Shown here: positions 1 through 10,374 of the stretch, one piece after another | How positions within the stretch are numbered: position 1 is the first letter of the stretch | How the letters are laid out: every line of letters begins with the position of its first letter | Assembly: GCA_009667805.1 (NCBI GenBank) | Contig: CM019063.1 | Span: 189,902,661-189,966,660, forward strand | Length of the DNA: 64,000 nucleotides | Direction: 5' to 3' | Origin: Leptobrachium leishanense | Taxonomy: Eukaryota; Chordata; Amphibia; Anura; Megophryidae | Translations under genes and position numbers: made by a program | The notes under the pieces: generated by a model | Database searches by the model: none | The model's input: only the letters and a program-made list of their open reading frames with translations | Told to the model about the DNA's origin: nothing

Positions 1-89
1 TTGCCCCAGCACATTGATTTGCCCCAGCACATGGATTTGCCCCAGCACATGGATTTGCCCCAGCTCATTGATTTGCCCCAGCACATTTA
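1..89. repeat. Minisatellite, 18-bp unit (left block)
   Basis: Five tandem units close to GCCCCAGCACATGGATTT run from the window edge. The same unit resumes at 306, so 1-492 is one array split by a foreign segment. The 18-bp period gives open frames on both strands, which are not genes. The same core is carried by five hAT elements further on; no terminal CAGTGGCG is visible for this array, whose left side is outside the window. Confidence 0.9.
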
Positions 90-305
90 CAAAGACAAAA
101 TTTACAGAATCAGCGATATAACCGATAATAGTTAAATAAACGATGTTCAGAATTACCGAAATGGAACCGAAATCCCGAATGGAACCGAAATCATGAATAG
201 AGGGAAAATAAATTTCGATTTGACACATTTCAAGTCCATTCGAAAATTCCGAAAAATGTTTAATTTGGCTCGGAAAACTTTTCGGATTTGCCGTTTTCGA
301 AAATT
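90..305. repeat. Internal fragment of a foldback hAT MITE inside the minisatellite
   Basis: This block closely matches 49205-49435, including the runs TTTACAGAATCAGCGATATA and AATTTCGATTTGACACATTT, which belong to the 878-bp hAT-like MITE at 48656-49533. Neither MITE terminus is present and there is no obvious target duplication. It therefore looks captured rather than transposed. Confidence 0.8.
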
Positions 306-492
306 GGCTCATGGATTTGCCCCAAGCACATGGATTTGCCCCAGCACATGGATTTGCCCCAGCACATAGGATATTGCCCCAGCTCACACATGGATTTGCC
401 CCAGCTCATGGATTTGCCCCAGCACATGGATTTGCCCCAGCACATGGATTTGCCCCAGCACATGGATTTGCCCCAGCTCATAGGATATTGCC
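306..492. repeat. Minisatellite, 18-bp unit (right block)
   Basis: About ten units of the array at 1-89, with two variants ending ATAGGATATTGCCC instead of ATGGATTTGCCC. The array stops abruptly at the first codon of the Penelope-like remnant at 493. Confidence 0.9.
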
Positions 493-683
493 CATTTTTC
501 TAAACATCATAATGGTAACCCTAAACTTCTTGGCTTCGCTGGTATTCAACATGTTAAAAAACATTGGAGAGGGGGTGATATTGAAAAGAATTTAAACCGT
601 TTAGAAGCCAAATGGATATTTGATATAGGATGTCTAACACCTGAGGGCTTGAATATAGATATGGAAATTAATGCTCTATTATA
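493..683 (+). pseudogene. Penelope-like element, C-terminal end of GIY-YIG domain
   Basis: An uninterrupted frame from 493 to the TAA at 681-683 reads through motifs HFSKHHNG, HWRGGD, RLEAKWIF and LTPEGLN. The pattern of a histidine-containing start, an RGG-type turn, an aromatic W-I-F segment and a final P-x-GLN is that of the C-terminus of the Penelope/Neptune endonuclease. These retroelements pair a telomerase-like reverse transcriptase with a GIY-YIG nuclease. Only about 63 residues remain; the reverse transcriptase is absent because the minisatellite abuts directly. Family assignment is from remembered motifs, so a related GIY-YIG retroelement is possible. Confidence 0.7.
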
Positions 684-1740
684 ATTCAATTACCATTATG
701 CTTTTTATATGACTCACATTTTATATTTCATATTTTATTATCCACTCTACATGACACTACTAAATGTTATGTGGAATAGTATATGCACTATTCCCCAACT
801 CGATCAGTGACGTGACATATGTATGCTATATGCTTATTGCGCGCTATATGTTGATCGACTGGCAAATTGTGACATTGCGGCATATATGCTGTAATTTTGA
901 GTTTTTTTTTTTATTTATTTATTTTTTATTTTTTATTTTTAATATATTTTTCTTTTTCCTTCTTTTTTGATATATCGCCCGGAAGAGTGAAGTTCATCTG
1001 GGAGCATGCGTGTCGATATGGTCCCCGTGCGTCTGTCGGACAGTAGGGACCTGCTGACTTGGCACTCAAAACGGCCGCAAGCAAGATTGCTAAACGTCCG
1101 TCGAAATTAATAAGCTGCGATATTGTGAGGGTAGGATGTACTTTCAACAACACTTTCCCTCTTCAAAAATGGCGCTCGACGGTTCAGACTGGCGGAAGTT
1201 GGAACATGGTGATGTAATCACCATGCGCCTGTCTACATGCCGGATGTCTGCCGCTGCTATGCCCACGAACACCTGGGAAAGATATCACCTCATGGACGGT
1301 GGGAGCCCGCTGGTTCGGGACCCCAAAACATCCGGAAATAAGCTTGTTTTAAATGCCCATCAATGTTGCGAGGGCAAGCTATATTGTGGACACCATTTTC
1401 CCTCTTCCAAAATGGCGATCGATGGCTCAGAGGGGCGGGGTCGAGGTAGATGGACGTAATCATTATGCGCCCGTTTGTATATTGAATGTTTGCTGGTGCT
1501 GCACCTCTAAATGATTGGAAGTAGGGTGTGTTAGTACCAATTAAGTTAATGAGGTTGTGGCTTGACACCGCCTATTTCCCTTATCTTTTTTGTATAAATG
1601 AACGTTGTACACTGCATTGTATTATGTATATTTTTTTGCACTTTGATAAAGACCAATTAGGTCGAAACGCATTAGTGCTGCAATAAATTTTAGTTCATTT
1701 TATCCTGCCGACTTTTCGTCTGTGACATATCCCGGGGATC
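684..1740 (+). mobile_element. 3' flank or pseudo-LTR of the Penelope-like element
   Basis: Non-coding sequence follows the Penelope-like stop codon. It holds a T-rich tract (900-970), a diverged direct repeat (about 1145-1190 and 1391-1436, both containing CCCTCTTC..AAAATGGCG) and, near the end, a hammerhead-like hairpin at 1643-1670. The extent of the element is inferred and no right boundary could be fixed. Confidence 0.45.
1643..1670 (+). ncRNA. Degenerate hammerhead-ribozyme-like hairpin
   Basis: The order TTGATAA, a short hairpin (GACC, loop AATTA, GGTC) and GAAAC matches the CUGAUGA - stem II - GAAA core of hammerhead ribozymes, which are known in Penelope-like elements. Two core positions differ (first C to T, and the G before the last A to A), so cleavage activity is doubtful. 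The related hairpin at 41811-41834 keeps the pairing with different bases. Confidence 0.45.
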
Positions 1741-2115
1741 CAATATTTCATCTATGGACCAGGTTATCACCACAGATGGTTGCTGGTAGGACGGGCTGGT
1801 GAGATCATATCCACAGATATATGCCTATATAGTCCAGAGCCGACTTTATGGGGCTCAGAAAAAAGTGAGTTGAATACTTTCTCTCTGGAAACCAGGTGTC
1901 ATAAGGATGTACTGCGCAATGTATGTCTCCTATTATGTTTTCTAGATTTTCTTGAAGTATTACTCACTGGACACTTGGCGTAAGCGCGAGGACTCTACCC
2001 ATTATTTTATCTATTGACTATTCGCACTTGGGAGTGTGCGTTTGTGCCCTTGCTGCTACCCAAGACCGACCATCTACACATTATCTGCGCCATTTTTTCC
2101 ACCTTATTGTTTTTT
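1741..2115. other. No gene recognised
   Basis: AT-rich sequence between the Penelope-like tail and the family A MITE. I see no coding similarity, and the short frames here have no recognisable motif. Confidence 0.6.
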
Positions 2116-2993
2116 CATTACAAAGTTGGTGCTAACTTAACCAGAGCTGTTGTAAACGTAACAACTACACAGACTATGGGCTACATTACATTCCACGTGC
2201 TAATACGGGGACGCTAGGGAGAAAAAACTGCACCTGAAGTTTTCTCCTTAGTGCCCACGTTTAAGCACGGGATTAGAATGCAGGCGCTTAAAAAGCTGCC
2301 TGCATTGTTAGCAGGTGCTACGACCCAGGATGCGCGCGGCGGCACTAAGCGTCGCCGCAGGCATCCACTCGATGGAGTCCATAGGACTCCATTGGGTTTC
2401 CCCTCTGCCGGTCACATGACCTGCCGGAGCTTGCCTCGCGAGATCCGGTCGGTCGGCATAGTGATCCGCAGGGAGAGACTGGGGGACTTTTTCCCCAGTC
2501 TCTCCCTGCTCCCACCGGATGGAGGAGACGGATGGAGGAGACGGATGGAGGAGGAGGATGGAGCCGCGGTCCTCGCCGTGGCATAGGAGGTGAGTTTTTG
2601 GTTATTTTTGGGGGGGTTACTGCTGGTGCTGACGTATTCTGCACCAGCAGAATCTGTTAGCACCAAGTCCAGGCTGTGGTCAACTCTTTGCTAACCGCAG
2701 CCGGACGTTAATCAGCATTAGGACTTTGTAATCACTTTGCTCTCCCCATGTTAAGTATAGGGAGCGCAAAGTACAGTAACCTGGTGCTGAAAAGCGCAAG
2801 TTACCAAACGCTAACGGGCTACTTAACCCGTTAGCATTTGGATTGTAATATACAGTGGCTACCTGGGCTAACGTTAATGCGCACTCAGGTGAGCGCTATT
2901 GTTAGCACCAAGATTTTAATGTAGCCCTATAATGGCTCTGGTAAATTTACAACAGCTCTGGTTGAGTTAGCACCAACAATGTAATAGCGCCCT
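2116..2993. mobile_element. Family A inverted-repeat MITE, copy 1
   Basis: The left end reads ATTACAAAGTTGGTGCTAAC followed by TTAACCAGAGCTGTTGTAAA. The right end is its inverted match (TTTACAACAGCTCTGGTTGA, then GTTAGCACCAACAATGTAAT), giving terminal inverted repeats of about 40 bp. The inside is non-coding and GC-rich, with local palindromes. Related copies lie near 10380, 29470, 42400 and 57830. The superfamily is not identified because no clear target duplication was found. Confidence 0.75.
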
Positions 2994-3797
2994 CATTGTC
3001 TTATTTTGTATATATATGAGAAAGAAAGAAAGAAATAGTTCAGCATCAGCCATCAGGGACAGAACATATAGCAATCAATGTATTTTTTGCATGACACTTA
3101 TTCATTCAAGAAAATTCAGCTGACCTCTGATACTAGAAACTATTTACTGTAAGCTATGCTGCTGTTTTAATGCAATGATTAGGTCACTTCGACACACACG
3201 AATCTTTATTAATTTGAAAGAAACGTCTTGTTTGTGTGTTTATATCCATATCTTTAGCGATATCTTGCCTTCAGAGGGAATCCTAATAGAAAATCAGGTT
3301 GTCTAAATGATAGTAATTAATGACATAATAGTGACACCTTACCCCAGAAAATGTCATACCACTGCTCAAAATATCCATGAACCAAAATGTCAAACTCTTC
3401 ACATAGGGAGGTATTTTTTTGCTTTATCATTCACAAACAACAATTGCATTTGCTAAATTCTTGAAAGTTGTTTATAATTTTCTAGTCAGAAGAATTTAAT
3501 CGATGTTGACTGTTTACCCCAGGTTTAGAATGGGGATGGTCACATTGCGCAATCAATACGTGACTTTCTGTGTGTAATGCAAGGTGCCTTTGAAGGACCG
3601 CCATGCCCACAACCTACCTAAGGGCAAATCGCCCCATCGTAGCAAACATTCCAAGGTCTGGGAAACATCAACATGACAGCTGTTCTTACACCTTCATGTG
3701 CAGGCCCAGGGTTTCAATCGTTCTAAGATTGTTACCGCTGCTGAAATATATTTCTGGATGCTTCACCAAAGGGAGGAATTACAACTCTAGATCATTA
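2994..3797. other. No gene recognised; short GAAA tract
   Basis: Apparently unique AT-rich sequence with a small (GAAA) tract near 3018-3036. No protein motif or repeat family was recognised. Confidence 0.6.
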
Positions 3798-3805
3798 GGT
3801 CTCTG

Positions 3806-4408
3806 CAGTGGCGTTCCTAGAAACCTGAGGGCCCGTTGCAAGAATCCATGAAGGCCCCCCCCAAAAAAGATCTATATCTTTACTTTTTTTCCCTACAATA
3901 TAAAAAAGATTGTATTGCCCCCAGCTCACATGGATATATTGCCTCCAGCTCACATGGATATATATATATTGCTCCCAGCTCACATGGATATATTGCCCCA
4001 GCTCACATGGATATATTGCCCCCAGCTCCCATGGATGTATTTGCCCCCAGCTCCCATGGATGTATTTGCCCCCAGCTCCCATGGATGTATTTGCCCCCAG
4101 CTCACATGGATATATTTGTCCCCAGCTCTCACCTCTGTGGCTGTTCTTCTTCCTATGAGCAGCCTCTGGCTTGTAGCTTGGCCGCTCACCGGGAACCACC
4201 TGACCAGCGCAGCCGCATTCTCACGAGAGGATCTTGTGCGCTGGTCATGTGGATCCCATCCCAGGCAGGCGGCCAAGCTGCAAGCCGGCGACTGCTCATA
4301 GGGAGTGGAATGGCCGATTGCCAGAATCTAGCAGCTGCTTGGGCCCCCCCTCCAGTGGCGGAATGCCAGGGCCCGGTCGCAAGTGCGACCCTGGTACTTC
4401 CGCCACTG
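3806..4408. mobile_element. hAT-type element A carrying a minisatellite
   Basis: The element starts CAGTGGCGTTCC and ends in the inverse, CTTCCGCCACTG. It is flanked by a perfect 8-bp duplication GGTCTCTG (3798-3805 and 4409-4416), the hAT signature. It has no transposase. Inside are a minisatellite (3914-4132) and GC-rich partly palindromic sequence (4180-4300). It is the same subfamily as element D (16918-19004) in the opposite orientation: the left 45 bp match D's right end and the right 60 bp match D's left end. Confidence 0.88.
3914..4132. repeat. Minisatellite inside hAT A, about 24-bp unit
   Basis: Nine or so units close to TTGCCCCCAGCTCACATGG followed by ATATA or ATGTA. This is the longer variant of the GCCCCAGCTCATGGAT core. 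Open frames across it are repeat by-products. Confidence 0.9.
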
Positions 4409-4416
4409 GGTCTCTG

Positions 4417-4762
4417 CAATGCTCTATTGCCAGGGATCTCAAACTCTGCCCTTTCAGACGTTTCTCTATAACAACTCCCATGATTCTTTGGTGAATCATG
4501 CCCCATGCAACACCATGCCAGACAGTAATCTGACCCTGCAACACCATGCCACCCAGCAATCTCACCGTGACAACAATGCTGACCCCAATCTCTTCAGCCA
4601 TAGCTGCCCCAACCTTCTGTTCTTCCCCTCAGGCACAGCTGCCCCTTTAATCCCCTTGGCTACAGCTGCCCCTGAACCGCTTTCTCCTCAACCACAGCTG
4701 CCCCTGAACTGGTATGTGTATACATATATCTGAGGTCTGGTGTGTCTGTGTATATATATATA
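4417..4762. other. No gene; short imperfect tandem repeat
   Basis: Non-coding. Between about 4600 and 4710 the phrase ACAGCTGCCCCT recurs three times at 35-45 bp spacing, and the stretch ends in a TA/TG tract where the next Tc1 element inserted. Confidence 0.6.
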
Positions 4763-6010
4763 TACACTATATTGCCAAAAGTATTCGCTCACCCATCCAA
4801 ATAATCAGAATCAGGTGTTCCAATCACTTCCGTGGCCACAGGTATATAAAATCAAGCACCTAGGTATGCAGACTGTTCTTACAAATGTTTGTGAAAGAAT
4901 GGGTTGCTCTCAGGAGCTCAGTGAATTCCAGCGTGGAACTGTGATAAGATGCCACCTGGCAACAAATCCAGTCGTGAAATTTCCTCGCTCCTAAATATTC
5001 CACAGTAAACTGTCAGCTGTATTATAAGAACGTGGAAGTGTTTGGGAACGACAGCAACTCAGCCACGAAGTGGTAGGCCACGTAAACTGACGGAGCGGGG
5101 TCAGCGGATGCTGAGGCACATAGTGGGAAGAGGTCACCAACTTTCTGCAGAGTCAATCACTACAGACCTCCAAACTTCATGTGGCCTTCAGATTAGCTCA
5201 AGAACAGTGCACAGAGAGCTTCATGGAATGGGTTTCCATGGCCGAGCAGCTGCATCCAAGCCATACATCACCAAGTGCAATGCAAAGCGTCGGATGCAGT
5301 GGTGTAAAGCATGCCGCCACTGGACTCTAGAGCAGTGGAGACGCGTTCTCTGGAGTGACGAATCGCGCTTCTTCATCTGGCAATCTGATGGACGAGTCTG
5401 GGTTTGGCAGTTGCCAGGAGAACGGTACTTGTCCGACTACATTGTGCCAAGTGTAAAGTTTGCTGGAGGGGGATTATGGAGTGGGGTTGTTTTTCAGGAG
5501 CTGGGCTTGGCCACTTAGTTCCAGTGAAAGGAACTCTGATTGCTTCAGCATACCAAGACATTTTGGACAATTCCATGCTCCTAACTTTGTGGGAACAGTT
5601 TGGAGATGGCCCCTTCCTCTTCCAACATGACTGTGCACCAGTGCACAAAGCAAGGTCCATAAAGACATGGATGACAGAGTCTGGTGTGGATGAACTTGAC
5701 TGGCCTGCACAAAGTCCTGACCTCAACCCGATAGTCTCTGCTCGAATTCATCCCAAAGGTGTTCTGAGAGCCAGGCCTTCTCGTCCAACATCAGTGTGTG
5801 ACCTCCCAAATGCGCTTCTGGAAGAATGGTCAAAAATTCCCATAAACACACTCCTAAACCTTGTGGACAGCCTTCCCAGAAGAGTTGAAGCTGTTATAGC
5901 TGCAAAGGGTGGACCAACTTCATATTGAACCCTATGGATTAGGAATGGGATGTCACTTAAGTTCATATGCGAGTCAAGGCAGGTAAGTGAATACTTTCGG
6001 CAATATAGTA
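4763..6010 (+). mobile_element. Tc1 element 1 (TIR CACTATATTGCC)
   Basis: Terminal repeats CACTATATTGCCAAAAGTAT (left) and its inverse ATACTTTCGGCAATATAG (right) are bounded by TA dinucleotides within TA-rich tracts, as expected for Tc1/mariner. The length of about 1.25 kb fits an almost complete element with short TIRs. It contains one decayed transposase gene (4899-5928). I recognise this as a Tc1 family common in fish and amphibians; that match is from memory. Confidence 0.88.
4899..5928 (+). pseudogene. Tc1 transposase, frameshifted and catalytic Glu lost
   Basis: It would encode a DD34E transposase that cuts and pastes its own element at TA sites. Visible parts are an N-terminal helix-turn-helix region from the ATG at 4899, a GRPRKLT linker, the first catalytic Asp in LWSDESRF (5359 onward) and the second in LFQHDCAPVHKA (about 5620). 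Breaks are one base lost near 4956, a second frameshift near 5470, and a 29-33 bp inversion at 5733-5765. The inversion replaces the third catalytic residue: the frame reads DLNPIV where Tc1 proteins read DLNPIE. The inversion keeps the frame, so translation continues to the normal end (AAKGGPTSY). Confidence 0.9.
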
Positions 6011-6035
6011 TATATATATATATATATATGTATAG

Positions 6036-6074
<39 letters not shown>
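6009..6074. repeat. (TA)n microsatellite
   Basis: Nearly pure TA repeats with a short interruption (TGTATAGA). They adjoin the right end of Tc1 element 1, consistent with TA target preference. Confidence 0.9.
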
Positions 6075-6077
<3 letters not shown>

Positions 6078-6186
6078 GGTGTCCATGTGTCAGGGTGCGT
6101 GCAGGTCTGTGCAGTGGGTAAATAGTGTGTCTGGCCATACATTTCAATATTTCCATAAATTGGACAGGCTTTCACCAAAATCCTAA

Positions 6187-6290
6187 ATTATTTATTGGAA
6201 AGTGTCACATGACATTAAATAAAAGTATCAGTACTGATGAGTACCTGAAAAAAAAAGAGTATCGGTACTCATGCTCAGTCTTAAAAAAAT
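6187..6290. mobile_element. Fragment of a hAT MITE (TAGGGATGCACCGATAC family)
   Basis: The phrases TTATTGGAAAGTGTCACATG, AAAGTATCAGTACTGATGAG and CGGTACTCATGCTCAGTCTT match 17873-17990, which ends in GGTGCATCCCTA, a hAT terminus. The terminus is missing here. Confidence 0.6.
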
Positions 6291-6309
6291 AGATAATAAT
6301 AATAGAGAC

Positions 6310-7610
6310 TCTCTTAAAGGACACGGAGAGCACCTCTGTTAGCGAGGTGGATCATTAAACTGCATTAAAAGCGAGTATTTGCCCAAGGTGCCAAATACCA
6401 TAAGTACGCCTCTCATACGATGTATTCAAAGGACAACCCAGGGTATAGATTAGAAGCTTTCTAATAGCCCTAATGCAGCCATGGCGGTATTAGATCTAAT
6501 TTGGCTCCCAAAAAAGAAAAGATCTTACATTAAAACCATGTCACGTTCAACTAAACTTTCCCTAAAAGCATGGGACACTTTACTCGCGGTGATACACCCA
6601 GATAAGACATTCTCCCGAGCGATGGCCTTGTCAATTCTAAAGAAATACGATATACAAATAGAGCCAAATATATGGCATTCCAACCAATTATTCAAAATAG
6701 ATGTGTTTTTTTCAGGGAACTCACTGATGTCATTTAACATAATGAAGGAGAAATATCATTTGTGTGAGGATCTAGAAGATCAACACACTAAGATCTTAGC
6801 GATTTTAAAGCAATGGTTTTGCGTCTTGGAGTTAGACCGCAAAATGCCAACTTTGCAATTGTCGGGCCTAGAAAACATTTGCTTACATAATCCACAGCAG
6901 CATAATATGATTTCCTTTTGTTATCGCTCCTTAAAAAATAATACAATCAGCAAAGTTAATTTCATGTTGGCGTGGGAGAAGGAGTTAAACTTGCAGTTCA
7001 GCCTGGAAGAATGGTTTTCCATTACAAGGGCTTTATAGGGCATCACACAATGTTCGAATCATATAGATACGCACCATAAAATAATTTACAGGTGGTACTT
7101 CACCCCCGCTAAACTCCATTTATTAGACTCCTCCATTTCAAAACAGGTGTTGGAGAGAATGTGGAGGTGAAGGCATCATGGCACACATTTGGTGGCATTG
7201 TTCAAAACTTCGTGGATACTGGAAAGAGGTATACAAACTCGTCCATAGTGTTACATCTCATATTGGTCCTTTTTCACCCCAACTTTTACTTTTCATACAA
7301 TTTCCAAATAACACTCTTAAAGTGGACAAAATAATAATAGGACATATACTGATTGCAGCAGCAGCGATCATTCCAAGACATTGGAAAACCACCACAACCC
7401 CTAGATGTGATGAAGTCATCCAAATGATCCTTGAAAATAAGGATTATGAGTTGACATTAAGACAACCATCTCCGTTTAACACGAAGTTGAAATATTTTTG
7501 GAACATATGGGAAGATAATAATGTAGGTAATGTTAATGGCCACGCTTTACGGGTTTGATTTTACCTTTTTGGCTTATGTGTGTACTTATGGAAATAACCA
7601 TGTTTAATGT
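6310..7610 (+). pseudogene. L1 LINE ORF2, C-terminal fragment
   Basis: Frames at 6481-7038 and 7178-7558, with the linking stretch between, resemble the post-RT region of L1 ORF2, which supports target-primed reverse transcription. Features are an early WLPKKKR segment, the block FSLEEWFSI, a link resembling RWYFTPAKLHLLD (about 7088-7125) and MAHIWWHC, the L1 C-terminal cysteine/histidine region (7178 onward). The reverse transcriptase and endonuclease are missing. The sequence is broken by a stop at 7036-7038 and a frame change near 7165. This is a 5'-truncated old copy. Confidence 0.8.
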
Positions 7611-7627
7611 CACTGTATACTTATTAG

Positions 7628-7776
7628 TAGGGATGCACCAATACCATTTTTTAAGTGAATATTTATTTTTGTGAACGGAAACAGCAAAAAAAGGTTTTAA
7701 AACCTTTAATAAATATTAATTTGAAAAGAATAATAGCCCCCTGCTGCCTTATCTAAACATTTCTTCCTCCATCTCA
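7628..7776. mobile_element. Left end of a hAT MITE (TAGGGATGCACC)
   Basis: TAGGGATGCACCAATACCAT at 7628 is the terminal repeat also seen inverted at 17978-17991 and 22175-22193. The piggyBac-type MITE at 7777 interrupts it, and the matching right end was not found. Confidence 0.6.
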
Positions 7777-8643
7777 TTAACCCTTTCGCTGCTGAGGCAT
7801 TTCACACCTCTGTGCTGAGCTCATTTTTACCGGTTTCGCTCATCATGTTTAACCGCGTTTTCAAGCCATATTTATATATGACCCAGACATATTATATATA
7901 TCGTTCTTTCCAGCAGACTCGGCAGATTCATTATATGTCATTAATATATGTATACTTCATGTCCTGTCTGTATATTATAACAAAAAATGCAATAAAAATT
8001 TAATTTTCAATAATTTACAATGTGGAAAGTGGGTTTTTTTTCACATTTTAACATGCGAGCATTTGCAGTTATATTTTGTATGGGGTGCGCTTGTTAAAAA
8101 AAATTTGAAATGGGGACTCGTTACATTTTTTTTGGGGTAAAATTTTGCTATTTTTAACAAACGCACCGCATACAAAAATCGTTAGTGCAGCATCATTGTT
8201 CACATTCTAATTGAAATGGGAACAATATTGCTGCATTAACAAAACAAAACTTGTTTATTTTTTTTAAAATATTTTTTTTTTTTAAAAACTTTTCACATGG
8301 TCATGTTTGGTATCGTTGGAAAGGCCATGCTCTGGCCGATCCAACGATATCAAACATTAATCCCTAGCTCCCACAGATCGGGAGATAGGGGGTTCATTGG
8401 AACCCCCTATCGCCACCATTGCTGGCAGCTAGGGGTTAACTCCAGGACTGGCGTCATCGTACTATGCAGGGGGGATGTCGGCCAGCTCCAAGATGTCAGC
8501 CAGCTCTGGGAGAGGATCACAATCCGGTGCTTTACGGTGCCGAATCGTGATCCGGCTCCCCAGGGGTTAATGTCAGCCACCGTTTGGAAGGGCAGGCTGT
8601 GCCCTTCCAAACGGTGCCTGCCTTAACCCTGTGGCCCCCGGCG
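7777..8643. mobile_element. piggyBac-type MITE, copy 1 (right end lost)
   Basis: It begins with TTAA, then CCCTTTCGCTGCTGAG, and matches the intact copy at 20095-21208 through the long palindromic block around 8320-8630 (GGTATCGTTGGAAAGGCCAT and its inverse). Homology stops near 8640 before the terminal CAAGTGGTTAA. No transposase is present. Confidence 0.75.
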
Positions 8644-8681
8644 ATTTATTTGTAATGCACAATGGTAGAGTCCCTTTAAGC

Positions 8682-8863
8682 CAGTGCTTAACAAACCTGT
8701 CCTCGGGACCCTCTAACAGGCCAGATTTTACAGATCACCTTGGGGAAATGCAGATTGAAAACTGCAATCACTGAGCAGCAAATCATATCACCTGTGCTGT
8801 GCTTCACATATCTGGAAAATCTGGCGAGGCGGAGGGTCCTGAGGACAGCTTTGGGAAACACTG
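8682..8863. mobile_element. Small hAT MITE (CAGTGCTTMMCAAACC), copy 1
   Basis: The 182-bp element starts CAGTGCTTAACAAACCTGTC and ends with the inverse TTTGGGAAACACTG. The perfect 8-bp duplication CTTTAAGC flanks it (8674-8681 and 8864-8871). A second copy lies at 41178-41351. Confidence 0.9.
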
Positions 8864-9039
8864 CTTTAAGCGAACATGACAGGTTGTAGACTGACTATTG
8901 ATAGGCTTGTTAAAGCGGCAATTATTATTATGCAAAAACTGCTCGAGCCATAGAACACTGTGTGGTTCATGATAAATTTTGGACAATCTGCCAGTATAAG
9001 CTCCAACCCGCTCCAACAATAGGTTATACTTATAAGGTG

Positions 9040-9540
9040 TAAATTAGCCACCCTTTGCCAGTATCGGTTTTATTCACACGCACAGTCAACTCTCAACTCA
9101 CCCGCACTGACAACTCTCGCCTCCAAGACTTCTCAAAGGCAGCACAGGTCCTATGGAATGACTTGCCTCGCACTATAAAACTCTCCCCCGACCTTCAGGC
9201 CTTCAAGAAATCCCTCAAAACCCATCTCTTCAGATTAGCGTACCACATCACTGATGCAACTTATTCCTCTGCCCACCTACCCACACTTGATTGAAGCTGC
9301 CTCTATGGCCCCACCATTCCCAAACCAGTGGCACTAATAATCCTGCTATCTAGTAAAATTACCCTTGTCTTCCTCACCCCAATCCCTCTAGACTGTAAGC
9401 TCCTATGAGCAGGGCCCTCTACACCTCGTTTCCTTCTTATGTCCATTTATATGTATTTCTTTCCCTTTGGTTATTGTAAAGCGCTGTGGAAACTGTTGGC
9501 GCTATATAAATGATGATAATAAGAATAATAAAATAATAAT
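9040..9540 (+). pseudogene. L2/CR1-like LINE, 3' end
   Basis: The frame 9055-9294 ends the LINE reverse-transcriptase protein (motifs RLQDFSKAAQVLWNDLP and AFKKSLKTHLFRLAYH). The 3' UTR follows, with the conserved tail CTAGACTGTAAGCTCCTATG, AGCAGGGCCCTCT and AAAGCGCTGTGGAA, ending in a TAATAA-type microsatellite near 9540. It is strongly 5'-truncated. The reverse-oriented copy at 41036-41570 has the same tail. Confidence 0.85.
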
Positions 9541-10374
9541 TCTCCATCCCTGTATTGTCTAAATTTAGAAATCTCTTAACCAGGGGTAAATCCTGACCAG
9601 GGTGAGGACTAAAGAATCACATCAGTGCCACCAAAAAATGTATGAAGGGGTTCCAAGTATTATAAGAATACGTTCGTAACAAAGATTACATTTACATTGT
9701 ATGATATGAGGAGCTTATTTTGAACTGTTTCATTAACTTTTAGTGGTGAACACGTTATACCTTTATATAAAAAAAAGATCAGCCAAATAGCAATAGAAAG
9801 TAACATTTATTTTCTATCTGCATGCTCAAAGCGACTTTATATTTCCATTTTGGAGCGTGATACCTAAAGCTTGTATAAAAACATCTGCTTTGAATTTAAA
9901 CATTTGTGTATACTTCTGTGAAATGTATGAAACACTTATAGAAAGAATTCCTGGGTGAATGGTGTTCTATAAAAATATACAGGGTAACATGGGTTCTCAG
10001 CCTCAAACTTGGAGGAAAAATGTGGTGGCATATATATATGTATAAGAGTATGATTCAGAATTCAGTGCACTCCACTATAAACCAGCTCTCAATATTATGT
10101 GCAGTCATAAAACCACCTATCCCAAATGAAACAATGAAGGTTTAGTTACAAAATATGGCAGTGCATTGCTTAAGACTGCTGTGGCTTGAAGTATGAAGGT
10201 CAGTAACCTTTATCAAATTAGTCCACTTCAAGGGGAATGATTCTTCTCCTTGATTCAAGGTATTTACAATATATCACAACTGCTATGGAATACTCACAAA
10301 GATATGCCAACTCACAACATGATGGATATTTCTGATCAGGGATCAAGTCCTAAAAAATTAAGGGACCTATTCCC
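9541..10374. other. No gene recognised
   Basis: AT-rich and apparently unique, with no protein motif, terminal repeat or tandem array recognised. Confidence 0.6.

Noticed and set aside
1..492. CRISPR-like regular short repeats
   Set aside because: The repeats are contiguous without unique spacers, occur within transposons, and the genome is eukaryotic.
2251..2644. Possible exon with GGTGAGT-like splice donors (2589, 10745, 29806)
   Set aside because: The same phrase recurs at the same place in each copy of the family A MITE, so it is repeat sequence rather than a host exon.
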